Shown one piece after another: positions 1 to 5,452 of a DNA stretch of 5,452 nt (position 1 is its first letter; each line of letters opens with the position of its first letter). The notes beneath the pieces are model-generated. The model was not told where the DNA came from. It saw only the letters and a program-made list of their open reading frames with translations, and did not search any database. This DNA is from Acidobacteriota bacterium (GTDB lineage Bacteria; Acidobacteriota; Vicinamibacteria; Vicinamibacterales; UBA8438): contig WTGR01000270.1 of the NCBI GenBank assembly GCA_011523485.1, positions 1 to 5,452 on the forward strand, written 5' to 3'. A program made the position numbers and the translations under genes.

Positions 1-75
1 AAAGACACCCCGGAGAAGATTCCGCTGGCGGTGCGCCACGTTCGCAGCTTCCTGCGGTCGTATCGGCCAGCCTAG
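1..75 (+). CDS. C-terminal end of an unidentified protein (partial)
   Basis: Frame 1 reads 24 codons and ends in TAG at 73-75. The tail starts KDTPEKIPLAVRHV and ends in SYRPA. The amino-acid composition is normal for protein and the third codon positions are mostly G or C, which favours this frame, although the other two forward frames are also open over so short a stretch. The start lies outside the window. The final segment could form a basic amphipathic helix. The fragment is too short to assign a family; an Asp-Thr-Pro-Glu-Lys stretch near a C-terminus occurs in some hydrolases, but that is only a hint. The gene converges on the lipocalin-like lipoprotein gene, with 87 bases between the stop codons. 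Confidence 0.5.
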   Translation, partial: KDTPEKIPLAVRHVRSFLRSYRPA

Positions 76-131
76 CCCCCAGCCCGCCAATCGTCGCCTG
101 ACGGCTCCGCTCGGCGCCCAACCCACCCTGC

Positions 132-164
132 AGGAGTCCGCGCCGTTCTACGGCGCAGACTCCT
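132..164. terminator. Long hairpin between convergent genes, possible bidirectional terminator
   Basis: Bases 132-145 pair with 151-164 around a 5-nt loop (TTCTA): 7 bp, one C/A mismatch (139/157), then 6 GC-only bp. The right arm overlaps the stop codon of the lipoprotein gene (163-165). The position between two convergent stop codons fits a shared transcription end. No T-rich tract follows the stem on either strand, so it is not a textbook intrinsic terminator; it could instead protect mRNA 3' ends or act with a termination factor. The rest of 76-162 shows no gene. Confidence 0.5.
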
Positions 165-1335
165 AGCGCAGCACGGTGCTCATCGGCGCCCCCGCGTAGC
201 CGGTCATCTCCAGGTAGCCCGACCCGGCGACGGGCACGCCGTTGCGCGTGCCCCGCACGTCGATCGCGCCCTCCCAGTAGGTGACCCCGGTGGACCGCCC
301 GGTCTCCAGCTCCTGGGCATCCACCGCCGCCCTCACTTCGAGGTCGAGCGCGTGCGGCGGGATCTCGACGCGCCAGGTCACGGGATAGGCGGCGCCGCTG
401 GCGGGGGACGTCCAGCGACGGCCGGGCGTCAAGCGGAAATCGTCGACACGCAGATGGACCGTGCCCTCCGATGCCACCAGCGTGCCGCTCGACCGCGGAT
501 CGCGGGCGCCGTCGGTCCGGCGCATGACATAGACCATCAGGTCGGATCCGTCGTCGAGCTGGATCGAGAACCAGTCCCAGCCCGCCTGGGCGGGCTCCAG
601 AAAGCTGGTTCCGAACTCGTGGTCCATCCAGCTCAGTCCCTCCACGTCGAACGTCTCGCCGCCGACCATGAGTCGGCCGGTCGTCCGCAGGCGCGTCAGC
701 GAGTAGTAGTGGGAGGCGTTGCCCACTTCGGCCCCCTTCTGGCTGAAGCCGTTCACGCCGTGCAGCACCGGCGGTGCGGCCGGGGCCAGGCGCAGCTCGA
801 TGGCGAGGCCGCCGTCGTCGCTGGCCGCGACGAGCCGTTGGCTCCTGCTCTCGCGTTCGTCCAGGGTGGCCGCCCAGCCGTCGTTCCATACGTTCAGCGT
901 TTCGGTGCTCGCCCCGGCCCAGCCGATGCCGGCGCGGTTCAGCCGCTCGGCGACGTGGTGCCGGCCACGTTCGACATCCGTCACGGCGAAGTGCGCCATG
1001 TACAGGTCGCGCACCGCCCAGCGCGAGGGGTTCAGCGGCTGCCGGTCGACGCCGAAGCGGAAGAACGTGAGCTGGTAGCCGAACCGGCGGCCGTTCGGCG
1101 CGCGCAGGTTCCCGGTGTAGTACCACCACTCGATGCGATGCTCGGGGTGCGCGGCATGGTCGCGGGGAAAAACGAGTTCGTAGCCCGGATCCGCAGCCTT
1201 CCACATGCTTCGCTCGACGCCGCCGCTCTCTTCCTGGCCGACGGCATGTCCGCACGACGCGAGCAACGCGCCGGCCAGGACAACCGTCCGTACGACGCGG
1301 CTGCCGCCGCGCGGTCCTCGATCCTGTCTACTCAT
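163..1335 (-). CDS. AttH/CrtC-family lipocalin-like lipoprotein
   Basis: This is a 390-residue protein of the AttH / carotenoid 1,2-hydratase family (COG5621-type 'predicted secreted hydrolase'), a tandem lipocalin-like (calycin) fold suggested for hydrophobic ligands or lipid metabolism. Family hallmarks read in order: HRIEWWYYTGNL (about residues 66-77 from the chosen start), GYQLTFFRFG, YMAHFAVTD, HYYSLTRL, GLSWMDHEFGTS (about 233-244), GWDWFSIQLDDGSDLMVY, and near the end YWEGAIDV and GYLEMTGY. I chose the ATG at 1333-1335 because it gives a compact signal peptide: a basic N-region, hydrophobic TVVLAGALLA, then the lipobox L-A-S-C with Cys28. The +2 residue is Gly, so by the enterobacterial Lol rule it would go to the outer membrane. 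An upstream in-frame ATG at 1452 adds 39 residues of low-complexity, Arg-rich sequence and is less likely. No Shine-Dalgarno is visible. No carotenoid genes are nearby; the partner is more likely the ABC transporter at 2001-5389. Confidence 0.9.
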   Translation of the reverse strand: MSRQDRGPRGGSRVVRTVVLAGALLASCGHAVGQEESGGVERSMWKAADPGYELVFPRDHAAHPEHRIEWWYYTGNLRAPNGRRFGYQLTFFRFGVDRQPLNPSRWAVRDLYMAHFAVTDVERGRHHVAERLNRAGIGWAGASTETLNVWNDGWAATLDERESRSQRLVAASDDGGLAIELRLAPAAPPVLHGVNGFSQKGAEVGNASHYYSLTRLRTTGRLMVGGETFDVEGLSWMDHEFGTSFLEPAQAGWDWFSIQLDDGSDLMVYVMRRTDGARDPRSSGTLVASEGTVHLRVDDFRLTPGRRWTSPASGAAYPVTWRVEIPPHALDLEVRAAVDAQELETGRSTGVTYWEGAIDVRGTRNGVPVAGSGYLEMTGYAGAPMSTVLR

Positions 1336-1451
1336 GTTGACAATGGTGCCATACCGACCCCCACGGCTCACGGAGTCGACGCGGCCGGCGCCGTCTCCCG
1401 GTCGACGGGCGGCAGCCTGTTCATCCTGGCGTGCTTCTTGCTTCCATCTCA

Positions 1452-1473
1452 CGTCGGAGGCGAACGTCCGACG
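1452..1473. promoter_or_regulatory. Perfect inverted repeat, candidate operator
   Basis: CGTCGGA at 1452-1458 and TCCGACG at 1467-1473 form a perfect 7-bp inverted repeat with an 8-nt spacer. Arm centres lie 15 bp apart, roughly one and a half helical turns. It lies in the divergent intergenic region, about 24 bp upstream of the weak -10-like hexamer of the coiled-coil gene, where a dimeric regulator could control one or both genes. It could also be a weak RNA hairpin or a chance palindrome in GC-rich DNA. No regulator gene is visible in the window. Confidence 0.3.
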
Positions 1474-1513
1474 ACCGCACCACGTAACTTACGGGATAAA
1501 CTGTGATCGCACG

Positions 1514-1518
1514 AGGAG
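1514..1518 (+). promoter_or_regulatory. Shine-Dalgarno of the coiled-coil gene
   Basis: AGGAG ends 6 nt before the ATG at 1525-1527. It is the only strong ribosome binding site in front of any gene start in the window, and it fixes the start of the small + strand gene. Confidence 0.75.
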
Positions 1519-1524
1519 ACGAAC

Positions 1525-1995
1525 ATGGCGACGACCGAGACCCCGACGCGCGTACAACTCGCGGCCAGCGCCTGGGTCGGCATGGCAGGCATCGCGGCCA
1601 CCAGCGTGCTCGCGCTCTTCGCCATGGCCGAGAGCATGAACGCGAGGATGGACGTCAGCCATCAGGAGATCCGCGCGCAGATCGGCAACGTCGATGCCCG
1701 GGCGAACAGCCTGGCGATCGATCTGGCCTATACGCGCGGGCGGCTCGAGGACATGCGCGGCGACCTCGACTTCGCGCGCGGGCAACTCGACGGCATGCGG
1801 GAGGATCTCGGTTCCCTCCGCGGGCAACTCCGTGCCCTGCGCGAGCAACTCGACGCCGGGCGCGGAAACGCCGGTTCCCTGCCCCGGCGACTCGCCGCCC
1901 TGCACGGCGACATCGACGTGATGCGCAAACGATTCGATGCCATGCTCGGACAACTCGATGTGCCGCTGACGCGATATCGTCCCCAGACTCCGTAG
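1525..1995 (+). CDS. Small membrane-anchored coiled-coil protein, unknown function
   Basis: I do not recognise a named family for this 156-residue protein. It starts with a short polar N-terminus (1-15), has one hydrophobic segment (about 16-35, ending in SVLALFAMA) and then a long heptad-repeat region (about 36-147). From Arg71 onward, eleven consecutive heptads follow the pattern R-[GE]-x-L-x-x-[M/L/A], with Leu at one core position and Met/Leu/Ala three residues later, giving a and d spacing. A Gly/Pro-rich stretch (about 111-120) probably breaks or hinges the rod. The C-terminus (148-156) is short and polar. The absence of a signal cleavage site suggests an uncleaved anchor; its orientation is unclear. 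A good AGGAG and GC-rich third positions support a real gene. It is divergent from the lipoprotein gene and ends 5 bp from the permease stop codon on the other strand. A structural, oligomerising or spacer role in the envelope is inference only. Confidence 0.75.
   Translation: MATTETPTRVQLAASAWVGMAGIAATSVLALFAMAESMNARMDVSHQEIRAQIGNVDARANSLAIDLAYTRGRLEDMRGDLDFARGQLDGMREDLGSLRGQLRALREQLDAGRGNAGSLPRRLAALHGDIDVMRKRFDAMLGQLDVPLTRYRPQTP
1735..1965 (+). repeat. Eleven degenerate tandem 21-nt units encoding heptads
   Basis: Units begin every 21 nt from 1735. Nine of the eleven open with an Arg codon at the first position or keep the same core Leu/Ile/Phe codon at the fourth. CGCGGGCAACTC is identical in the third and fifth units (1777 and 1819), and the sixth (1840) differs from it by one base over these 12. 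A longer 63-nt period is also visible: 1777-1839 and 1840-1902 match at 45 of 63 positions with no gap, including GGTTCCCT in the fourth and seventh units. This pattern fits growth of the coding region by in-frame duplication. Confidence 0.75.
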
Positions 1996-2000
1996 ATGCC

Positions 2001-4643
2001 CTACTCCGGTGTGCCGGCGGCGTCTGCCAGCGCGAACCGCGCGGCGAGCCGGGCCGGATAGAGGCCGGCGAGCGCCGCCGCGGCCACGACGGCGACGGTC
2101 GCCTGGGCCAGGAAGCCGACCGGCAGGTGGAACTGGATGGTCCAGCCGAAGCTCTGCACGTTGATCACGTAGATGAGTATCAGCGACAGGGCCAGACCGA
2201 CCACGAGCCCCACGCCCTGCGTCAACGCGCCCAGCACGCCCGCCTCGATCACGATCAGGCGCCGGAGCTGGCGGCTGTCCGCCCCTACCAGCCGCAGCAT
2301 CGCGATCTCCCGCCGCCGCTCCAGCACCAGGGTCAGCAGCGTGGCGGCCATTCCGAACAGCGAGACGCCGATCGCGATGACCTCGAGCGCGTAGGTGATG
2401 GCGAACGTGGCATCGAAAATGCGCAGCACGGTGGCGCGCAGGTCCCCGTTGGTCGTGATGAAGATGCGCCGCTCCGGCCCCAGAGCGGCGCGCAGCTCGT
2501 CGCGAACCGACTCCGCGCGGGCGCCGGGCGCCAGGTAGACGGTCAGCCCGCTCGGCCGCTCCGGCCCGAAGTGGCGCTCGAAGGTGCCGGCGTCCATGAC
2601 CACCAGACCGCGGTCGCTGGAGTAGTCGAAGTAGACCGCCGAGACCTCGAACGGCGTCGGGCCGGAGGCGGTCGGCAGGCGGATCCGGTCACCGACGTCC
2701 GCGTCGTACCGCAGCGAGAACGCCTCGGAGACGACGACGCGGTCGCGGCCGATCGCGCCGGCCATCGCCGCCGTGCCGTCGGCCGGCGCCTTGAACTGCA
2801 GCCCGCCGCGCTCGAGGCGCGTGGCGAAGCGTCCCGCCCCCACGGTGATGGTCGAGCCGCCGTAGGGCACGTCCATCCCCTTGAACCCGTCGATCGCCTC
2901 CACCGCCGGGTGGCCGGCGATGAGCGCCTCGGTCGCGGCCGAGATCCCCCCGCGGTCGGCATTGGGCGACTGCCGCGCGGTCGAGACGAAGAGGTCGGCC
3001 TGCAGCGTCTGTCCGATCCAGTAGACGACGGTCTCGCGGAAGCTGCCCACCATGATGGCGATCGCCGCCATCATGGCCAGACTGACGGCGAGCGCGGCCA
3101 CGGAGATGGAGAGCCTGGGAATCGCGGCGCCCAGATTGGCATGGGCCAGCCGGCCCTCCACGCGCAGCCGGCGCGCCATGACGGTCCCGCACGCCCGCCG
3201 GAATCCGAACAGCACCGCCGGCATCGCCATCCCGGCCCCCAGCACGACGGCCAGCGCCGCCAGCATCCCGAAGACCGGCAACCCGCCGACCGGCCCCTGC
3301 GCCGCGAGCCAGGCGCCGGCCGCGAACAGCGCCAGCGGGCCGGCGATGAAGCGGCGCCGCAGGCGCGTCCGTGCGTCCAGGTCGTCGTCGCCGCGCACCG
3401 CGGCCAGCGGGTCCAGCCGCGCCGCCTCGAAGGCCGGCGCCGCGGCGGCGACGAGCGCGAGGGGCAGGCCGACCGCGAACGCCAGCAGCACCATCCACGG
3501 CTCGAGCGGCGGCACGGTGGCCGACGCAACTATCCAGAACTGGCTGACGGTGGAGGAGGTCAGCCGGACCGCGCCGTGCGCCAGCAGCCAGCCGAGAGGC
3601 GCGCCCAAGGTGCAGCCGAGCAGCGCGAGCGCGCCCGCCTCCCCCAGGAACAGCCCGACCACGGCGCGGCGGGTGACCCCGAGCGTCCGCAGCAGACCGA
3701 TCTCGCGGCGGCGCGTGATGACGGATACCGATACGGTGTTGTAGACCAGGAAGAGGCCGACGAGGAGCGCGATCAGGCTGAGCGCGGTCAGGTTGAACTG
3801 AAACGCGCGCAGCATCCGTTCCACCTCGGCGCCCCGCGACGACGGGCGGCGGACCGCGATCCCCGCGGGCAGCCGGGACGCAATCTCCTGCTCGGCCCGT
3901 GCGACGTCGACGCCGTCGGCCAGCCGCACGTCGACCCGGTCGACCCGCCCGAGGCGTCCGACGGCCCACTGCGCCGCCGCGACGTCCATCAGGGCGAAGC
4001 CGCCGTCGAGAACGCTGGCCGGCCCCTCGTCGCCGAGGATCCCCGCCACGCGCAGCGCCACCGCCCGCTCGCCGACGACCAGATCGACCCGGTCGCCGAC
4101 GTCGAGCCCGTGGCGGCGGGTGAACCGCCGGGTCAGGATGACCGACTCCGGATCGGTGAGCAGGTCCAGGAAGCCCTGCGTGGTCAACGCACGCGGCGTG
4201 TCGCCGTCGACGAGCGGATAGTCCCTGAACGGACGGTCGCGGAGGATGTCCACGCCGAGCAGGCGCACCGCCTCCAGGACCGGATCCCCACCGGCCGGGG
4301 CGACCTCCAGCAGCACGTCGGCATCGATCACCGGACTGACGAGACCGTACTCCCGCAGCCATCCCAGGGCGGCCAGACGCGTCTCGTCGAGGCCGACGCC
4401 GGGCACGGCGATCTCCAGCGACGTCCGTCCGGCCAGCGCGTCGAGGGCGGTCGAAAAGCCGCGCACGGAGCTGGCGTTGGCGAGCTGGATGGCCACGACG
4501 ACCGCGACGCCGACGGCGAGGCTCGCGACGGTGGCCGCGCTCCGCAACGGCTGCTGCAGGAGGCTCCTGGCGATGAAGGCGCGGAACAGCCCGGCGGGCG
4601 CCGAAGACGTCTTGTCGGGCGTCGACGGCCGTCCTGCCGTCAC
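2001..4643 (-). CDS. FtsX-family ABC transporter permease with two FtsX modules (AttF-AttG-like fusion)
   Basis: This 880-residue inner-membrane permease is of the LolC/MacB/FtsX class (type VII ABC architecture). I count ten hydrophobic segments: about 35-57, 284-309, 327-355, 382-407, 433-448, 455-481, 513-535, 747-773, 796-827 and 841-864. Two large extracytoplasmic domains follow segment 1 (about 58-283) and segment 7 (about 536-746). The FtsX-type cytoplasmic loop occurs twice: [16 protein letters not shown] (311-326) and [18 protein letters not shown] (775-792), showing an internal duplication. Length and topology match the 800-900 residue fused permeases annotated as AttF/AttG or COG0577/COG3127-like. 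The start is GTG at 4641-4643, overlapping the ATPase TGA as GTGA, which implies translational coupling. The sequence looks intact. The substrate cannot be read from sequence; a lipid or other hydrophobic ligand handed to the AttH-like lipoprotein is inference. No periplasmic adaptor (MacA/HlyD type) is encoded in the window. Confidence 0.92.
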   Translation of the reverse strand: MTAGRPSTPDKTSSAPAGLFRAFIARSLLQQPLRSAATVASLAVGVAVVVAIQLANASSVRGFSTALDALAGRTSLEIAVPGVGLDETRLAALGWLREYGLVSPVIDADVLLEVAPAGGDPVLEAVRLLGVDILRDRPFRDYPLVDGDTPRALTTQGFLDLLTDPESVILTRRFTRRHGLDVGDRVDLVVGERAVALRVAGILGDEGPASVLDGGFALMDVAAAQWAVGRLGRVDRVDVRLADGVDVARAEQEIASRLPAGIAVRRPSSRGAEVERMLRAFQFNLTALSLIALLVGLFLVYNTVSVSVITRRREIGLLRTLGVTRRAVVGLFLGEAGALALLGCTLGAPLGWLLAHGAVRLTSSTVSQFWIVASATVPPLEPWMVLLAFAVGLPLALVAAAAPAFEAARLDPLAAVRGDDDLDARTRLRRRFIAGPLALFAAGAWLAAQGPVGGLPVFGMLAALAVVLGAGMAMPAVLFGFRRACGTVMARRLRVEGRLAHANLGAAIPRLSISVAALAVSLAMMAAIAIMVGSFRETVVYWIGQTLQADLFVSTARQSPNADRGGISAATEALIAGHPAVEAIDGFKGMDVPYGGSTITVGAGRFATRLERGGLQFKAPADGTAAMAGAIGRDRVVVSEAFSLRYDADVGDRIRLPTASGPTPFEVSAVYFDYSSDRGLVVMDAGTFERHFGPERPSGLTVYLAPGARAESVRDELRAALGPERRIFITTNGDLRATVLRIFDATFAITYALEVIAIGVSLFGMAATLLTLVLERRREIAMLRLVGADSRQLRRLIVIEAGVLGALTQGVGLVVGLALSLILIYVINVQSFGWTIQFHLPVGFLAQATVAVVAAAALAGLYPARLAARFALADAAGTPE

Positions 4644-5389
4644 GGCTCGGAACCCGTCGAGCCCGCCGCGGCCAGCTCCAGGACCGAGGGATCCCCGTGC
4701 CCGTCACGACGCGACTCGACGCCCGCGATGCGTCCGTCGCGCATCGCGACCGTCCGATCCGCCGCCGCAGCCACCGCCGCGTCGTGGGTGGCGAGCAGCA
4801 GGGCCGCCCCGGACCGGCGATTGACGTCCTGCAGCAGCTCGAGAATGCGCCGCCCGTTCTCGCTGTCCAGGTTGCCGGTCGGCTCGTCCGCGACGAGCAG
4901 GGCGGGCTCGTGCACGACGGCCCGCGCAATCGCCGCCCGTTGCGCCTCGCCGCCGGAGAGCTGCGCCGGCGCGTGGTCGAGGCGGTGCGAGATGCCGACC
5001 CGCTCGGCCCACTCCCCCGCCCGCGCGATCGAGTCGGACGGCTCGCGACCGGCGAGCAGCAGCGGCAGCCCGATGTTCTCGGCCACCGTCAGGGTCGGCA
5101 GCAGGTTGAAGAACTGGAACACGAAGCCGACCCGCTCGCGCCGCAGCCGGGTCAGCGCGTCGTCGTCGAGCGCGGCCAGCGAGCGCCCTTCGAGCCGCAC
5201 CTCCCCCGCCGTCGGGCGGTCCATCGCGCCGCACAGGTGCAGCAGGGTCGACTTGCCGCAGCCGGACGGGCCGACCACCGCAACGAAGGCCCCGGCGTCC
5301 AGCGTCAGGCCGACGCCGTCGAGGGCGATGACCTCGGTGTCTCCGCGACGGTAGCGCCTGCGCAGATCGCGCGCCTCGAGAACGGCCAC
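4640..5389 (-). CDS. ABC transporter ATPase, LolD/MacB type (AttE-like)
   Basis: This 249-residue cytoplasmic nucleotide-binding protein powers the adjacent permease. All motifs are intact: Walker [10 protein letters not shown] (40-48, Lys46), Q-loop in [10 protein letters not shown] (Gln92), signature LSGGEAQR (144-151), Walker B ALLVADE (163-169, with catalytic Glu169), D-loop GNLD (172-175) and switch His202 in ATHD. The [12 protein letters not shown] stretch is typical of the LolD/MacB/FtsE branch. A variable tail of about 25 residues follows the core. The start is GTG at 5387-5389: an in-frame TGA lies only three codons upstream and no better start follows soon. The stop overlaps the permease start by 4 nt, so the two genes form one operon read right to left. 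No clear Shine-Dalgarno is seen. The family call is secure; the AttE-like subfamily rests on the permease and AttH context. Confidence 0.95.
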   Translation of the reverse strand: MAVLEARDLRRRYRRGDTEVIALDGVGLTLDAGAFVAVVGPSGCGKSTLLHLCGAMDRPTAGEVRLEGRSLAALDDDALTRLRRERVGFVFQFFNLLPTLTVAENIGLPLLLAGREPSDSIARAGEWAERVGISHRLDHAPAQLSGGEAQRAAIARAVVHEPALLVADEPTGNLDSENGRRILELLQDVNRRSGAALLLATHDAAVAAAADRTVAMRDGRIAGVESRRDGHGDPSVLELAAAGSTGSEP

Positions 5390-5452
5390 TGCCGATCACG
5401 ATACACGAGACCCGCAGCGCCGCGCGTCACCGGCGCGACAACGCCACGTAGC
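5390..5452 (-). other. Upstream region of the ATPase-permease operon
   Basis: This short leader precedes the GTG start. On the - strand a TATCGT hexamer (5398-5403) resembles a -10 element and lies 8 nt before the GTG, which would give a leaderless mRNA; no matching -35 is seen. Also on the - strand, one frame entering from the right reads YVALSRR and then TGA (5427-5429), which could be the tail of an upstream gene and so an earlier member of the operon. Seven codons are too few to tell. Confidence 0.2.

Larger units (their letters stand above)
1336..1524. promoter_or_regulatory. Divergent intergenic region between lipoprotein and coiled-coil genes
   Basis: This 189-bp region separates two divergently transcribed genes and should carry both promoters. 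On the - strand a TATGGC hexamer (1348-1353) lies 12 nt before the lipoprotein ATG and would give an almost leaderless transcript. On the + strand a TAAACT hexamer (1497-1502) sits in the only A/T-rich patch, 22 nt before the coiled-coil ATG. Neither has a convincing -35 box, so both are weak guesses. Two GTCGAC hexamers (1375-1380 and 1401-1406) and a perfect 7-bp dyad (listed separately) are also present. Confidence 0.35.

Noticed and set aside
163..1335. A role as a true carotenoid hydratase in carotenoid synthesis
   Set aside because: The family is shared, but the lipobox, the AttH-type motifs and the linked ABC transporter fit the AttH branch better, and no carotenoid genes are present in the window.
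1336..1452. N-terminal extension of the lipoprotein from the upstream ATG at 1452
   Set aside because: The extra 39 residues are low-complexity and Arg-rich, would bury the signal peptide internally, and have no ribosome binding site. The ATG at 1335 gives a normal lipoprotein signal.
352..1506. + strand open frame opposite the lipoprotein gene
   Set aside because: Its translation has no recognisable domain and lies antisense to a protein with many conserved AttH/CrtC motifs.
1735..1965. CRISPR-like or intergenic tandem array
   Set aside because: The period is 21 nt with no spacers, and the units stay in frame inside a coding sequence as heptads, so it is a protein repeat.
2689..4929. Long - strand frame overlapping the permease and ATPase
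   Set aside because: It is an out-of-frame shadow of the real genes, with Arg/Ala/Gly/Pro-rich low-complexity translation and no family motifs.
1503..5354. Very long + strand open frame (about 1283 codons) opposite the permease and ATPase
   Set aside because: It is antisense to two intact, recognisable genes, is dominated by Arg, Asp, Gly, Gln and His without any domain, and has no ribosome binding site of its own at the start. Such frames arise from strong GC bias at third codon positions.
5427..5452. Tail of an upstream - strand gene ending YVALSRR
   Set aside because: Only seven codons are visible; this is too short to separate from chance, so it is mentioned under the upstream region but not called as a gene.

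Overview
This is GC-rich, gene-dense DNA from a bacterium with an outer membrane. A lipoprotein and a LolD/MacB-type ABC transporter point to a Gram-negative envelope. The composition would suit Acidobacteriota or a high-GC proteobacterium, but the sequence alone does not decide between them. No tRNA, rRNA, CRISPR array, transposase or integrase was seen.

Layout: (1) bases 1-75 are the last codons of a + strand gene that enters from the left. (2) A strong hairpin at 132-164 sits between it and the next gene and overlaps that gene's stop codon. (3) 163-1335 (- strand) encodes a predicted lipoprotein with the two-part lipocalin-like fold of the AttH / carotenoid 1,2-hydratase (CrtC) family. (4) A divergent intergenic region, 1336-1524, holds a perfect 7-bp inverted repeat (1452-1473) and weak promoter-like elements. 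(5) 1525-1995 (+ strand) encodes a small protein with one membrane segment followed by a long, nearly perfect heptad repeat, visible in the DNA as tandem 21-nt units. (6) 2001-4643 (- strand) encodes an 880-residue FtsX-type ABC permease with two FtsX modules. (7) 4640-5389 (- strand) encodes its ATPase, which overlaps the permease start by 4 nt. (8) 5390-5452 is the short region upstream of the ATPase.

Working model: the ATPase and fused permease form an inner-membrane complex of the LolCDE/MacB mechanistic class, which drives periplasmic conformational work rather than classical transport. Systems annotated AttEFGH pair such an ATPase and permease(s) with an AttH lipocalin-like protein. The three genes here look like that set, with AttF and AttG fused, but the AttH gene is separated from the transporter by a gene on the opposite strand. 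A plausible role is extraction or transfer of a hydrophobic molecule to the lipocalin-like lipoprotein. Substrate and physiological role are not shown by the sequence. The coiled-coil protein between them is the least understood component and the best candidate for something undescribed.
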